64,000 nt of DNA from Prunella strophiata (GCA_036583965.1 JAZBQD010000015.1:21543310-21607309), one strand, 5' to 3'; positions 25,866 to 38,050 are shown, numbered from the stretch's first letter. The notes: a model not told the origin generated them from the letters alone. Numbers and translations: made by a program.

Positions 25866-26420
25866 GCAGGTCCAGGGAGGTGATTCTTCCCCTCTATTCA
25901 GCTCTCATGAGTCCTCACCTGAAGTGCTGCATCCAGCCTTGGTATCTTCAGTGCAAGAAAGATGTGGATTTGTTGGACTGGGTCCAGAGAATGGACACTA
26001 AAATGATCAGAGGGAGAAAAGGCTGAAAGAGTTGGAGTTGTTCAGTCTGGAGAAGAGAAAGCTATGGGAAGGCCATACTGTGGTCTTTCATTATCTATGA
26101 TGGAGTTCTAAAAAAAGATGGAGAGAGACTTTTTGCCAGGGCCTGTAGTGGAGACAGGGTGCAATGACTTTAAACTGATTCAGTGAGCTGCAAGTGCATT
26201 TTCGAATGGGAAGATTTTTTTTTATAAGGTTGCTGAGACACTGGAACAGATTGCGCAGAGAACTTGTAGATGCTCCATCCATGGAGGTGTTCAAATATTG
26301 GATGGGGCTTTGAGCAGCCTGATCTAGTGTGAGATGCCCTTTCCTATGGCAAGAGGGTTGTATTACAGATATTCTTTAAAGGTCTGTTCTAACACAAATC
26401 GTTCTGTGATTCTGTGAGAA
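25866..26420 (+). mobile_element. CR1 LINE, 5'-truncated, about 550 bp
   Basis: Shows the CR1 blocks 'caggtccagggaggtgattc', 'cagctctcatgagtcctcac', 'gttggactgggtccagagaa', 'gttggagttgttcagtctgg', 'agaagagaaagctatgggaa' and 'tggaacagattgcgcagaga', then 'atccatggaggtgttcaaat' and a tail 'gttctgtgattctgtgag'. It is interrupted by small deletions and stops. It aligns along its length with the copy at 9549-10101. Confidence 0.93.
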
Positions 26421-27944
26421 CTATGAGGAAAGAAGGAGTGGCAACAAGGAAATTGTTATTGAATGACCATAACTGCTCACCCTCCATCCCTCTGTGTTGT
26501 TGGGGGAGTAGTGGCTATGAGTAGCAGAGTCTGTAATGAAGGAGTGAAGTCAAGCCTGGAAAGGGAAAAAGACCAGGTGTTGCTTCAGTGGTTTTCTGTT
26601 GTTGGTTGGTTCTCACTACACAAATCTATTTTTATTGGCAATAAATTAAATTTGCCCCATGTCAAGTATGTTTTGCCTGTGATGATAAATGGTAAACAAT
26701 CTCTCTGTCTTGAGACATGAGCTTTCTCATCCTATTTTCTCCCCTAGCCTCATAAGAAAAGGGACAGAGTGAGCACTTGGGTGGGCATTTGGCTGTTAGC
26801 AAGACTTAACCCACCTCACCAGCTAAGACTTATTAGTGAAATCTTCTATAGATGAAACTCATCTTCATCTCTGACATAAGAACACGTTTTCATGATCTGT
26901 ATCAGGTCTTTTCTCTCTTTTCCTGATACAGCACTTCTGTCAGGCAGTCACAGCTCAGTAACTAAGAAGTGCCATTGCAGATGCTCGCTTTATTGGAAAG
27001 AGTGCCAGGTCTGGTTCCCCCTCAGTGATCTAAAGCACAAATACCATCTGTCCTACAGTTAAGATCACTTCAGTGAGTTTCTACATAACTGCTCACACAT
27101 GCCAGATACAGAGAATCAGTCTAGCTGCTTTTTCATTTCTTTTTTTGGAACTGTCCTCAAATTGCCCCATGACACATGTACAGAAGTACTGCTTCCAAAT
27201 TCCTACTCATTAAAGTTGTCAGCTTTCTCTGGAACTTCTTAGAAGAAGGCCTTGTCTGCAGTACAAGGGCTGCAGGGTGGCCTGAATGCATTTCTTGGCT
27301 GTTCACTGGAGTGACTTGCTGTCCTCAGAATTGTGATTGTCAGAGCTGGCTTGGAGCCTTCTTGGTATTTTGCAACAGCTAGGTGCTTGGCAAATAAGGT
27401 ACACTCTCAGTCTTACAGCTGATGATGTTCATGAAGCAGGCACATGCTTTGTTCAGATACACCCAAAGGGCACTTGTGGTTGAAGCAATTGGCCCATCTC
27501 ACCATGTTCTCCAGTGTGGTGATTGAGTCTTAGGAACAGTGTAAGACTCTGTATGTCAAGAATGCCAAAGGCAATAATTTCTGTGAACAAAAAAAGGAGG
27601 CATGAGATCTTTATGCTCTGCAGAAAAGGTGATTATGTGTGGAATTGATATAGCTGTGTAAGACTCATATTGACTAACCCTCATAATATTGGGTAGTGGG
27701 AACTGGAGAATTTTGAGTAAACAGGCTTCAGAAAGATGCTCAAGCCAGTTTTGTGGGACTTAAGATGCTTAAATGAGCCCATTTTTTCCCTGATAATGAA
27801 TAGGAAATATTTTTTATTAGGTGAATAGTATTTTTATCATGGTCTGGTTTATCCACAGGGTCCTATTTGGATACCTCTTTAATCCTCTAGTCACAGTCAT
27901 TTTACTCATCTCTTTCCTGCAGCTTTATTTACAGATTTACAAAA

Positions 27945-28071
27945 TGTTCCAAGTTGGAAGAAACCCACAAGGATCATCAAGTCCAACTCTTAAATGAATT
28001 GCCATAAGAGATCAAACTTGCAACCTTGGTATTATTAGCACCAAGCTCTAACCAACTGAGCTAATTTTGGG
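27945..28071 (-). mobile_element. tRNA-Ile-derived SINE with CR1-like tail (TguSINE1 type)
   Basis: Read on the minus strand, the element starts near 28071 with a tRNA-like head. The A box TTAGCTCAGTTGG is followed by a tRNA-Ile-like anticodon arm, 'tggtgctaataataccaagg', with the AAT anticodon, and a decayed B box (AGTTTGATCTC). The head runs into a CR1-type tail ('ttggacttgatgatccttgt', 'gggtttcttccaactt') ending near 27945. A tRNA-Ile head fused to a CR1 3' end is the layout of the passerine TguSINE1 family. The copy is mutated in the B box, the acceptor stem is not preserved and there is no terminator, so it is not a functional tRNA gene. Confidence 0.85.
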
Positions 28072-29177
28072 GTTGAATATTAGTGATCCTTAGAAAACTA
28101 CAGTATTCAAAAGACCTAAGTTATCCCAAGCTCCATGAAGGCAGTTTTAATTCTACAGTCTCTTCTCCATGATAACAGCTAATTTATGGATTTCAGGCAT
28201 TACTGTCATGGGACTTTCATTGATGTCTTAAGTGTCACTCCAGATTGTCTCCAGGAAAGTCTCCTGATCCTACGCTGATCCTCTGAGAATGGCCGTATCA
28301 AAAAGTGCTTGGAAGTTCATTATATGTACACCCACAGCCAGGTGAACCAGTTTCTTTGGGTGTTGGCCAGCTTTGTACTCATCCTCTATGTTTTATGAGG
28401 GAGGACTCCTTCCTTTTAGTCAAAATAATTTTTTGAAAACAAAAAGAGCAATTATTCTTTGGGTACTCTTTAGGAGTACACCTTGTTCCTGGAATGAGTT
28501 CATTATATTCTTCAGCAAAATTTCCCAGCAGGAAAATTTATAATAAGAGTTTTCTGGCTGATCTAATGAACCAGCATTTTATTGAGACTTTATTGTTACC
28601 TTTACATCCCCTTATGGATCATCTCTCTAAGCTCATGGCTGTGTGATTACTCCTTCAATTTTTAAATTCTTTGAGTTCAAACAATATTTTCTAGTGATTG
28701 CCACATACTTATGAAAATATATCTTGAGTTATACTCGCTTTCTTTATGTTGGAAAAAACTGTGTAAGTTTGCATTTTGTCTGATTCCTGCAGTGTGTGAC
28801 TCAACCCAGGAAGTCACCCTGCCTGTGTTCTTACCAAAGTCACACACATCTGAGATACCAGGGGTTTTTTTTAATGTGGACAAGAAAGTTTAGAAAGATT
28901 GTTCAGCTTTTCAAAGAGATGGCAAAAATGCCTGTGCATGGTGATTTCCCCACAGGGAGATAGTGTGGTAGCATCCTGGATCAGGATCTACTGCAGGAGG
29001 GCCAGAGGTGTAATTCATGTGTATCCACATGAGCACAAACGTGCTTTGAGATGTGAGAAATGTGTCTATCCCTGAGACTTGTAGATTTTTCTCTATAAAT
29101 TCCATATGTGCCTTTGCTTTTTTGTAAGCATGGTAACATCACTGGGGGCTTCCGTGCATGAGGCAACTCCAGTGGTT

Positions 29178-29224
29178 CTTAAGGTTTTACATATCCTCTT
29201 TTCCTTAAGGTTTTACATATCCTC
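29178..29224. repeat. 26-bp-period tandem duplication
   Basis: The 21-mer made of CTTAAGGTTTT plus ACATATCCTC occurs at 29178-29198 and 29204-29224 without mismatch, so the duplication is recent. Confidence 0.88.
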
Positions 29225-31974
29225 ATCAGTCAAAACCAGTGGGTTCAGCTTGGAATGGAACTTCTTCAAGAAATTGCATTCATGTCTATATTCCTAACTC
29301 CATATGAGGTCTCAGTAAAAGTTACTGGGGATTCTGGATGTGAGGAACCAAGGATGCACATTTAGCGGTTGGTACCTCACACATGCTACCTCCACAGCAT
29401 GACATAGCATGCATACACCTGTGAGTATTTCAAAGACCAAAAAACCCCAATCTTTCTAGGGTTGTGCATAGAGTATCACATTTCTAAGGACATTCTGGTT
29501 ACTGCTCAGTAGCTTATTTTAGGTGGTGCTGTATATTACTATTTATAAAAAAGAAAAAAGACCCTTTGGGAATTAAACAGCAAATTTCAGGAAGGATACT
29601 TTTGCATTCATCCACTAGTGGAATGAAATAAGAGGAATTAAGAGAGAAGAAAATGTAAATTCAGAAGAAACTTCCATTTGAAGAATCCTACATCTAAATG
29701 TGTGGTTCTTTGCATAACAACCCCTCAGTTAAGTTTTGGGGTTATTAATTTCACACACTATTGCAAGAAAATGAAAATAATAAAACCACCATGAGGCTGC
29801 AAGTCTTCTGATAACATTGGAAACTGTAATGCTTATTCTCTTACTGCCAGGTTTATGGTTTTGATTTTCTATTTGGGCATTTAGAAGAACTAGGATTTCT
29901 GTTCAGTAGTAAGGCATTTTGGGACAAAGATGAAAGGAGAAACTTCAGCAGCAATCAAAATTAGAGGAAAACTCGGACTGCAGTTATTCTCCATGGCAAT
30001 ACAATCTAATTGTAACCATATTAGAGAAGCAGAGTTATGGAGGTAAATAGTTGGTGTAATATATTGAGTTATACATTTACATGTTAATATGACTGTAGAA
30101 GACATTTACATTCTCTTATTTCAGCAGCTATTGGTATTTTGGTTAAAACTAAAATTCTTTGGTTGCCATACAGTATGAAAAAAAGGACTAGAAAGAAGAT
30201 GGCTCTTGAAATTGAGTAGAAGGTGGTTGGAGGTTTTTTTGAGAGGCTGCTTTGTTTCTGTTGGAATTGGTATCAAATCCCAGGCACCTGATAACTCTGT
30301 AAGTAAAATACAGAGTCAAAACCTGTTCTGCACTTTCCTGTGTAAGACTAATGAGAGCATTTGCAACCCTTGTTTTAAATGTTTTTTCTTGCCTTTTGTT
30401 TCCTCTTGCTGGTATACAAACAGATTCACTTTGTCTCTTCATTTCACCTTTTCATTCACTAGAAATGGTAAGCACAACACTGTGTGGTACCAGTTAATGA
30501 ATGAATGGTTAGATCAAATAATTTGTATGAAATGAATCCCTGTCAGCTGTGATTTATCATGTTTTTCAGTATGGACTCTGAAGACTTTCTTGCCAATAAT
30601 TTGTACCTATCAACTATTTAAGTTTTCTTATATCTGTAAGGTTTATCTCTGGCTTTGCCTCTCTGAGAATACCTAATGACACTCCTTGACTCTCTCATCC
30701 CTCTTTCTTTGCTAGTACCAGGTTTCTACCTCTAATTCAGCAAAGCATTAAGTTGGCTTGTCTGTCTTATTCATGTTGTAATTTACAAATTGTGTCTATA
30801 ATAACACTTCTTTAGTCAAGAGTCTATCTTCAGTTATGTGGAAAAATCTTCAGAGTCTCAAGAATAGTTTGCACCTGCCACTAAATTGGGCAGTAGACAG
30901 GGTTACTGGGAAAACACCTTGCATTTGAGGAAAACTTGCTCCTGGTGCTAATTTGTGGGCAGGCAAAGTTTTTTTCCAAAGACATGTCTCTAAATACACT
31001 ACTGTGCTGCTTGAGGATCATTGATTTCTGGCCTTATCTCTTTGGAGTTTTCCAGAACAAGCTAGAAAAATTGACTCGTTGAGTTGTTGGGGAAGAATTG
31101 TGCATGTTATTTTCCTCCTTCAAATTAAAAACAGAAAGGTCCAAAAATATCATAAATAGACAGTTTTCTTGCAAAGGATATAAAAGGTGACCTATGTAGA
31201 CTATCATAATTTTTTGTGGTCTTTCAAAATTTTTATTTCAGATAAACTTGAGTTTCACTTTATGTTTTACATGAGACATAACATGAAAGAAAACATTAAA
31301 CACAAAACCACACAAGTCTACTGGTAATATCCAAAATGACAAAAATGCTTATTCTTTCAGTGTTTTTTGAGCTCCTTGTACTTGGGATGTGTTCACATGG
31401 TACTTTGAATTTGAGTATATGTCGGAGGTTGTCCTAAAGTAAATTAGCAAGTAAATATTGATTCCAGTAGTTTCTTTTCTTACATTTTACTCTATTATTT
31501 TTCTTTAGTAAGATAGTTCTTGTCCAAACTGTTATTAATCTGAAAAATGAGAGATTAAAATTCCTTACTAAATGATCTTTTCTGTATCCCTACTAAAGTA
31601 GATGTGCTACCAAGTACTTTTTCTAGATTAGTTTAACATGTCTGAATTGAAGGTGCTTCCATTACTTTCCTTGGGGAGAAGGTGTGTCACAGTTTTATAG
31701 ATCTGACAGCTTTACAATATTTTTTTATCTTCTGTTTAAAATTTTATGATCTTATGTGTAGCTAAAGCTCCTTGAACAATCTTCAACAATTCTTACTCCT
31801 CCAAGGAGGAATAACTTACTCAAGTTATATAGGTTACTAAATCTTCCCTTACATGTCTGCCTTAGGGAGAAGAATATTGCACAACTAGAACAATATATAT
31901 ATATGAGTGTTTAAATACCCACCCCAGGAATTATTATAAAGATTTGGCATTTGTGTCTACTTTGAAGATCCCTG

Positions 31975-32280
31975 AAACACAACCAAGTGATCAGTAGCAG
32001 TAAAGAATATGATTGGTTTCCCCGTGTGTCGATTCTGTGCGTGCATCAGGAGTGTTCACAGGTGGGGATAGCTGGTTCTCCAGGAACAGGACACCTGTCA
32101 GCAGAACACTAATTTTAAACTGTGACAAGTCAACCCAAGCTCAGGAAACCCTTGTAAAAACCCTTATAAAGGCCTTGACAGCAGCTGGGGGAGATTAGTT
32201 GGGCTGTGTGTTATCTTCTTGAAGGAGCTACTTTTTCTCCCTACAGCTGAACAGACTCTAGACAGACTCAGAGAAAAGGT
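31975..32280 (+). other. Complex, CpG-bearing segment, possible old LTR debris
   Basis: Less AT-rich than its flanks, with several CpGs ('cccgtgtgtcgattctgtgc'). It contains a TATAAAG box about 40 bases before 'gggagattagttgggc' and an ACAGGTG / CACCTGT inverted pair. The look is that of LTR or promoter debris, but I can define neither termini nor a target-site duplication. It is followed by a T16 run (32295-32310). No family is assigned. Confidence 0.25.
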
Positions 32281-32294
32281 TTTTGAGGTGAGTC

Positions 32295-32310
32295 TTTTTT
32301 TTTTTTTTTT
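32295..32310. repeat. T16 homopolymer
   Basis: Sixteen consecutive T residues. This is a likely length-variable, error-prone site. Confidence 0.92.
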
Positions 32311-32649
32311 GGATGCAAAGACAAAATACTGCCAAATGAAAAACCAACCAAACAAAAGCCCTCTGTTGTTTCACGTTGTAAGCTGGTTTTAGATACCATG
32401 TAAATAAATTATTGGTCTCAGAGAAGGAAGAGGTTAGCCACTGGCAGACAGCAAGGAATTTATCCTCAGGGATGCTGCCAGGATTATGAAAATACTTATG
32501 TATTGTAGAAAGCAGAGATTTATCTTCAGTCTCAGTGTGTCATTCATGTAATTTGGTGGTTTATTGGAATGCTTTTTTATAGTGGGTGATTTTTGCCTTG
32601 GATGATATTGTGAGATCTTATTCCTGGTATTAAGGGCTTTAGAGAAGAG

Positions 32650-32655
32650 AGTATC
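32650..32655. repeat. Target-site duplication, left copy
   Basis: AGTATC, identical to 33095-33100 at the other end of the solo LTR. Confidence 0.85.
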
Positions 32656-33094
32656 TGTAGGAATGTGCCCCCTATTGGCAGAAGTAATAAACCTGTCCTT
32701 TGTCCCCCAGAAAAGGAAATGCTCCAGAAGTTTCTCTCACCAACTAACAAAGGGGACACCTTACAGGACAAAGGGGACTTCACTCTAAATTCAAGGACAG
32801 CTAATTGGATAACAGCCAAGAAGTCCCTCCTGGACAATTTACTATAAAAGCAGGCTCAGCAAAGGAACTAACGGCTTTTGTAAGGTGTTTTACTAGGTGC
32901 AAGACCTGCTTGACCTAGATCGGCTTTTCTCTTTGTTATTTTGTCTTTTATTAAACATTTTTTGTTTCCAACACGTCTGCGAGAGCCCCCTGCTCTTTTA
33001 TGCCTTCTGCCAGGTAGCTGAGCTATCTGGGGGTGTATTATAACTCGCCGAGAGCTTAAAAGATCTGGCTCGAGGTGACTTTTTAAATAATACA
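32656..33094 (+). mobile_element. Solo LTR of an endogenous retrovirus, 439 bp
   Basis: The element starts TGTAGG and ends AATACA, giving a 4-bp terminal inverted repeat (TGTA/TACA). It is flanked by the identical 6-mer AGTATC at 32650-32655 and 33095-33100, a target-site duplication. Inside are a direct repeat ACAAAGGGGAC (32747-32757 and 32768-32778), a TATA box TATAAAA (32843-32849) and an ATTAAA poly(A) signal (32950-32955) followed by a CpG-containing, U5-like part. There is no internal proviral sequence or second LTR, so it is most simply explained as LTR-LTR recombination of a former provirus. A 6-bp duplication is usual for alpha/beta (ERVK-like) retroviruses; the family name is not established. 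It lies in the sense orientation of STK3, so its poly(A) signal could in principle terminate STK3 transcripts. Confidence 0.88.
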
Positions 33095-33100
33095 AGTATC
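33095..33100. repeat. Target-site duplication, right copy
   Basis: AGTATC, identical to 32650-32655. Confidence 0.85.
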
Positions 33101-36100
33101 TACTACTCTACATATCTTGAGATAGGCTAATTAAATTCACTAATGAATGCCAACTTAAGGAAACAGAGTTTGAAACTTTTAAGTTCATCTCTTGGTTCCA
33201 GTACAAAGGAACAAAAGATAATAGGGATGAATTTGCACTCAATTTTAGGATTGTGTTCTTATTTTCACTATAGATTTGCTTTTCTTGCCATATTTTTGAC
33301 AACTATATTGTGCTGTCATTTGAACTATAATATAATTAACTATGTGCTTGAACAATTCAGAGACTAAATAATGTCAAGTTTTTGGATCAGATTTAATTGA
33401 ACAAAAATATTATTTTAATTTGCTCGTATTATGCTTGTGAAATGGTGATTTTTATTTTGCTATTTAGGGAAATAATCTTCAGGAGAAACTATCAAGGTTT
33501 TCAATTTGTAGTTAAACTGTATTTTAACTATTTGTGCCCATTAATTTCAGAGTTTGTGAGAACTCAGCTATAGAGCATTTTGCCCTGCATAGTCTCAAGG
33601 CTTTTTTCCAGATTCCTTTTTTAACTGCTGGTGTTGATTTTATTCCTCTGTGCTAATGTAACATGCCTGTTTGCTCCAGGTTGTTTATGTCACTAACATT
33701 GTTTGATGGACAGGATTATTTTCATTTCAAAGTAGCATAGCCATGCTGTATCTGAAGAGAATGAAATACTGTTTGAATTTATGACACGTTATTTTTGTAG
33801 TATGTTAGTGGGTGCCATGTTTGTATGTTTGGCATGTAGCCTATGTTGTGAAAACAGGATTTTCTGGTAGAGCTAAAACAACATAATTGCACTGACAGAG
33901 GCCTTTTGGTTGAGAGACCGCAGTGAGAAGGATTCAAATCTGAGTATTTATTCAAGGACTTCCTTAATTATAGTCTGGTAATGGAAAAAAATTAATAAAT
34001 GCTGTTGTCAGGAGAATGATGACAGAGAAACAGAAAGTGAGTGATTGCACAATGAGTTCATAGTAGAGCTGGAATAAGACACAGGAATCCTGCCATCAGG
34101 TCTCATGTGAAGTATAAATTCTGCTCATTTCCATGTATCTCTTTTCTAAGAGGAATTCTTTTCTTCATTTTCTAAGATGCATTACTTTGTGACAAATCTC
34201 ATTTTGATCATATCCCCTCCTGGCCAGTTTGCAATGTGTCTGTGTCAGGCAGTGGAGTCTTGGTTTGGATGCTATTGCAGTTCAGTTAAATAATTAGTGA
34301 TATATATAATTATTTAATCACAGTCTATTACATATATGGTTTATGTTGTAAAATCTTTTCTTACTATTTCATTTATCTTAACATATTTATTGAATTCTGT
34401 CAGTGAGGTATTAAAAGTTTAGGATGCTTTTCTCCTTTAGACAATCATTGTTATTACTAGTTTGCCAGCCAAGTCAATTAAGTGATGGATGTTTGTCAAC
34501 ATTCATGGCAACCTTGAATAATGTATTTGCTTATCTATATAGGATACTTTTATAAGAATTGGTTGAAACTATTAATTAGTGAAGAATTATTGTTTTCAAC
34601 AAATACTGCCTATTTAGACCTAACATGCATGCCAAACACTAACTTTTGTCATCTATGTTTAAAATATTGGCAGTGTCAGCAGTGACAGTAATCTGTTCCC
34701 ATGCTGAAACATTGTCAAAATTTCTAATAACCAACTTCTCTGTCTTTATGTGCTGGAGTATTCTGTTTTGGAAGTATGCTGTGGTCAGCAGTATGGAACA
34801 TAGACCAGTATTCTGTGAGTGCATCTTTGAATGCCAGCTCTGTGAAATAGCCAAGAGTTTGAGAGATCTTTGCTGAGCATGCTCAAATTCTAATTCCTGT
34901 CCTTCCTTAATATTGTTATTCACATAATTTACCTCAAATTCACTTCACATTTGCTGTTCTGACATGCTTAGGGGGGAAGCTCTAGGGCTGTAACAATAAT
35001 CAACATAAAATGATACGTGATCTGGTTATATTACAGAAATTTTCGGCCTTACTGAATTTTGAGTAGGCATTGCATTCTGTTGACTTTAAATCTCACATGC
35101 TTTAATAAATATGTTTCTTAGCATTACTTGATCACAAGTAGGATTGAAAAAAGTTATCAGATGTGTGAATTCATTATTATATTGAAACATTCTTCTAAAA
35201 CCAATCTGTCACTGAAACTCTTCAACACAACTGAAGAAGGAATTAAAGCAAATATTCAGTTTCAAGCAGATGAGTGACCACATTACAGCAGTAGAATCCC
35301 CAATTTATTTAACTAAGTTTCTGGTTTGTTGCCTCTTTTGCAGCAATTGTCATGGCTATTGTATTGTGTTCCCTTTGTTCATAGTTGCAATACTCATACA
35401 AAATCACTAGAAATAGTTCAGCTTCAGCAAGCTGCTGCTTGACTAATCTAGATCTGGTGTGGTCTAACACATTAAATATATCAGTAGTGCAGACTTGGTG
35501 TTTGCCTATAGGACTGTTTATAGCACTATTGAAATCTAAGAGGGATTTGCATTAGTAATGAGGAAAGCCATGAAGGGTGTGTACAGATGTTTCCTAATGC
35601 AATAAGTCTGTTGCTCTAAAGGTATATGATCGCATTTGGAAAATCGCTATTGCATGTCTTGGCAGTTCGTTAAAAACTGAAAACTTAAAGTTAACCATTA
35701 TTTTGATAGACTAAGTTCAAGGTCACCCTTTGTTTAAATGATGTTTTGTTTTCTGTAATTAGACCATGCCAGGTGTATTAAGTATGTAATTAAAACCAGA
35801 AGGTTTGGCTAATTCAGAGTAAATGAGAACAAAATACAAGGTCATTATTCGTCTCTAGTGAGACTCCAGAAGAACAGTGCACATGGAACTGTTTATAAAA
35901 CATTTTGCATGGTCAAAAATTCCTTTAGGTTGCTGTCCATGGCTTTTAAATTAAACTGCTCACAGATTTTTCCTAAAGTACCTGTAGCATAGAAATGTAT
36001 TCCCATGCCTAGTGTTGAATTTGCATGGAAATAAAATATATATGATGTATAATTTTATGGCATAGGTTTAAAAAAGAAATAAGGGATAATAGGAGAGCCT

Positions 36101-36284
36101 ATGAGACAGTCTGTTATTAGGGTGAACTTCCACTGACAGGCACAGTACTGAGCAACTTGTTCAAAGCATCACAAATAATACCTGAAAGGGAATGACTACT
36201 TTTGTATTGGTGTGTTGAATTTTTGCACTGTAAATACTTAGTGTACTACAAGAATGGCAAATTTCCTCCAATGTACACAGTAAT

Positions 36285-36490
36285 CAAGGCTTAATAAAAG
36301 CAAAATTCATTATGATATTCATTGCTTCTGGACCTCTGACCTCCGCTGAGACCCCTGTCTGGGGGCTCCCTTGGTGTTCTCTCAGTATGGGGCTGGAGTG
36401 GATTTGAGCTACGGATCTGACCAGTCCAGGGCAGAGTCCATGGAATTTGCTTTAACCAGGGGGACTTTTGTGGTCTTTCATCTCCCAAGG
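36285..36490 (+). other. Complex segment, possible LTR 3' part
   Basis: An AATAAA (36293-36298) is followed by unusually complex sequence, richer in GC and CpG than its flanks ('gacctctgacctccgctgag', 'acccctgtctgggggctccc', 'gagctacggatctgaccagt'). An AATAAA followed by a compact GC-richer stretch resembles the R-U5 part of an LTR. I could not find matching termini or a duplication, so this remains a guess. Confidence 0.25.
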
Positions 36491-36499
36491 TTAGCATTC

Positions 36500-36513
36500 T
36501 TTTTTTTTTTTTT
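36500..36513. repeat. T14 homopolymer
   Basis: Fourteen consecutive T residues directly after the complex segment ending near 36490. Confidence 0.9.
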
Positions 36514-36659
36514 CTTTTTCATACCATGTTTATTTTTGGGAAGAATTGAAAAGAAATAAAGTGTGTTGCTTCAGTTTCCTATATGCAAGTGAAATCCCTT
36601 AGATTTGTCATACAAAAATTAAAATAGGCCAAAGCTATTTAGGCTAGTTCTTACAGAAG

Positions 36660-36855
36660 TGATAGGTGTTTGGCTCTTGGGGATTTTGTGGGTGTTTATG
36701 GAGAGTTTAGTTTTTCGGGTTGCTTTCTTTTGGGGATTGCTTTTTTGTTGTTGTTGTTTTGGTTTAGTTATTTGGGGAGTGGGTTGGGTTTTTTTCCCCG
36801 CTGTTGTTTTGTGTTGTTTGGTTGTGTTTTGTTTTGGTGGTTCTTTTTTTTAAAG
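36660..36855. repeat. G/T-rich low-complexity tract
   Basis: About 190 bases made almost entirely of G and T on this strand, including (TTG)n and TTTTGG-type runs. Such strand-biased tracts are common in bird introns. They leave few stop codons in some frames, which explains the glycine/phenylalanine-rich open frames here. Confidence 0.8.
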
Positions 36856-37004
36856 GAAAATTAGGTTCATTCTATACATACCATAATTTGGAATATCATA
36901 CATTTACCTCACTGAATTTAGGTGAAACAAGGAATATCTGTACTTTGCTATTTTGAATATTACTATGCAGTTAAAATTAAAAGAACTAGATTGTTTGTTC
37001 CAGG

Positions 37005-37034
37005 TTTTCTTCAGACTACAGTGTCTGAAGAAAA
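37005..37034. repeat. Perfect 12-bp hairpin
   Basis: TTTTCTTCAGAC (37005-37016), a six-base spacer TACAGT, then its exact reverse complement GTCTGAAGAAAA (37023-37034). Immediately downstream, CTGAAAATGCTTT occurs twice (about 37039 and 37061). The stem is short for a microRNA precursor, and nothing shows it is transcribed other than as intron. Confidence 0.85.
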
Positions 37035-37825
37035 GACACTGAAAATGCTTTAGAAAAGCTCTGAAAATGCTTTTCAGTGAGAGTATCAATATCTTCACTC
37101 TGTTTAAAAGTGACTAGGAACTGAGAAGTGTCTTAGAAGAGAAGCCAGCCATGTATAAATGCAAGAAGCACTCACCAGAAGCAAATTGCTGAGCTTCATG
37201 CTTATGCCTTGTTTCCTGAGGGAGGAAATTCAAAATGCTTGCACATAATAGCTGGACAATTCCTTTTACCATTTGTTTTTCTTTAGAGGTAGGACCAGAA
37301 TTTCAGCAAGCCTGGAAACTGTGACAAATGACTTCGCATGAGGGGGATAATTCTTAATCTTCTGTTCATATTCCATTATCTCTTCTAGAACTTAGGCTTG
37401 TTAAATTCTCAGATGAGGAAGAAGGAGTACCATGGTGTTGCTGGGCTGGTTTAGTTGTAGCTATGGGAATGTGATAATGTTTGACATTACTTTCATGTCA
37501 GATGGCTGCTTATTTTTCTAAAGATACCCTTATTTCTTTTCATGGATTTGCATTCTCCATGCTTACAGCTACATAATCAATCCCGATTCCTGTTGTCTGT
37601 GTTTTTGTTCCTTAATCTTATTTTCTACTTTAAATGAGTTCATTATTTTTGCAGTTTGTCCTGACAACCGTGGATCCACAAAAGTATTCATATCTTGGAA
37701 CCTGCTGCCAAACAATTTCACTGCATTCTTATTACATGATAATCCTTCAGTTAATTCAGAAAATAAAGCAAGTGGTCTAGGCTGTAAGTTGTGAATTTGC
37801 TCTCCCAAAAGCAAGCAAAGAGGGG

Positions 37826-38050
37826 TGGGATGCCATGTGGCACTGGTGTGACCCGCAGCACGGGCAGGAGCTGCTGTGGTGGGTGGTACCTGCAGCAGCT
37901 GCCCAGGCTCCTGCAGCCCGGGCAGGGGGAGGTGGCTCACAGCCACCCTGCAGGTGTCCATCCCTACAGACACTGCTGTGCTGGCATCCAGCAGGGCTCT
38001 GGCAGGGGCTGGAATTGGTAATACGCAGTCCCTTTTGCAAATGTGGCTGT
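37826..38050. other. GC-rich patch of unknown origin
   Basis: About 225 bases at clearly higher GC than the flanks, rich in CAGC/GCAGG words. Several frames on both strands stay open for 70-170 codons simply because stops are rare at this composition. CpG is not especially enriched. I do not recognise a repeat family. Confidence 0.5.

Noticed and set aside
28010..28071. Possible tRNA-Ile gene on the minus strand
   Set aside because: Decayed B box, no preserved acceptor stem and a CR1-type tail directly attached: it is a SINE head.
29178..29224. Spaced direct repeats that might suggest a CRISPR-like array
   Set aside because: Only two units and a 5-base gap, in vertebrate intron; simple tandem duplication.
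32068..32083. GGATAGCTGGTTCTCC, identical to a well-known stretch of bacterial 23S rRNA
   Set aside because: The match stops after these 16 bases, and the flanks bear no resemblance to rRNA. Coincidence.
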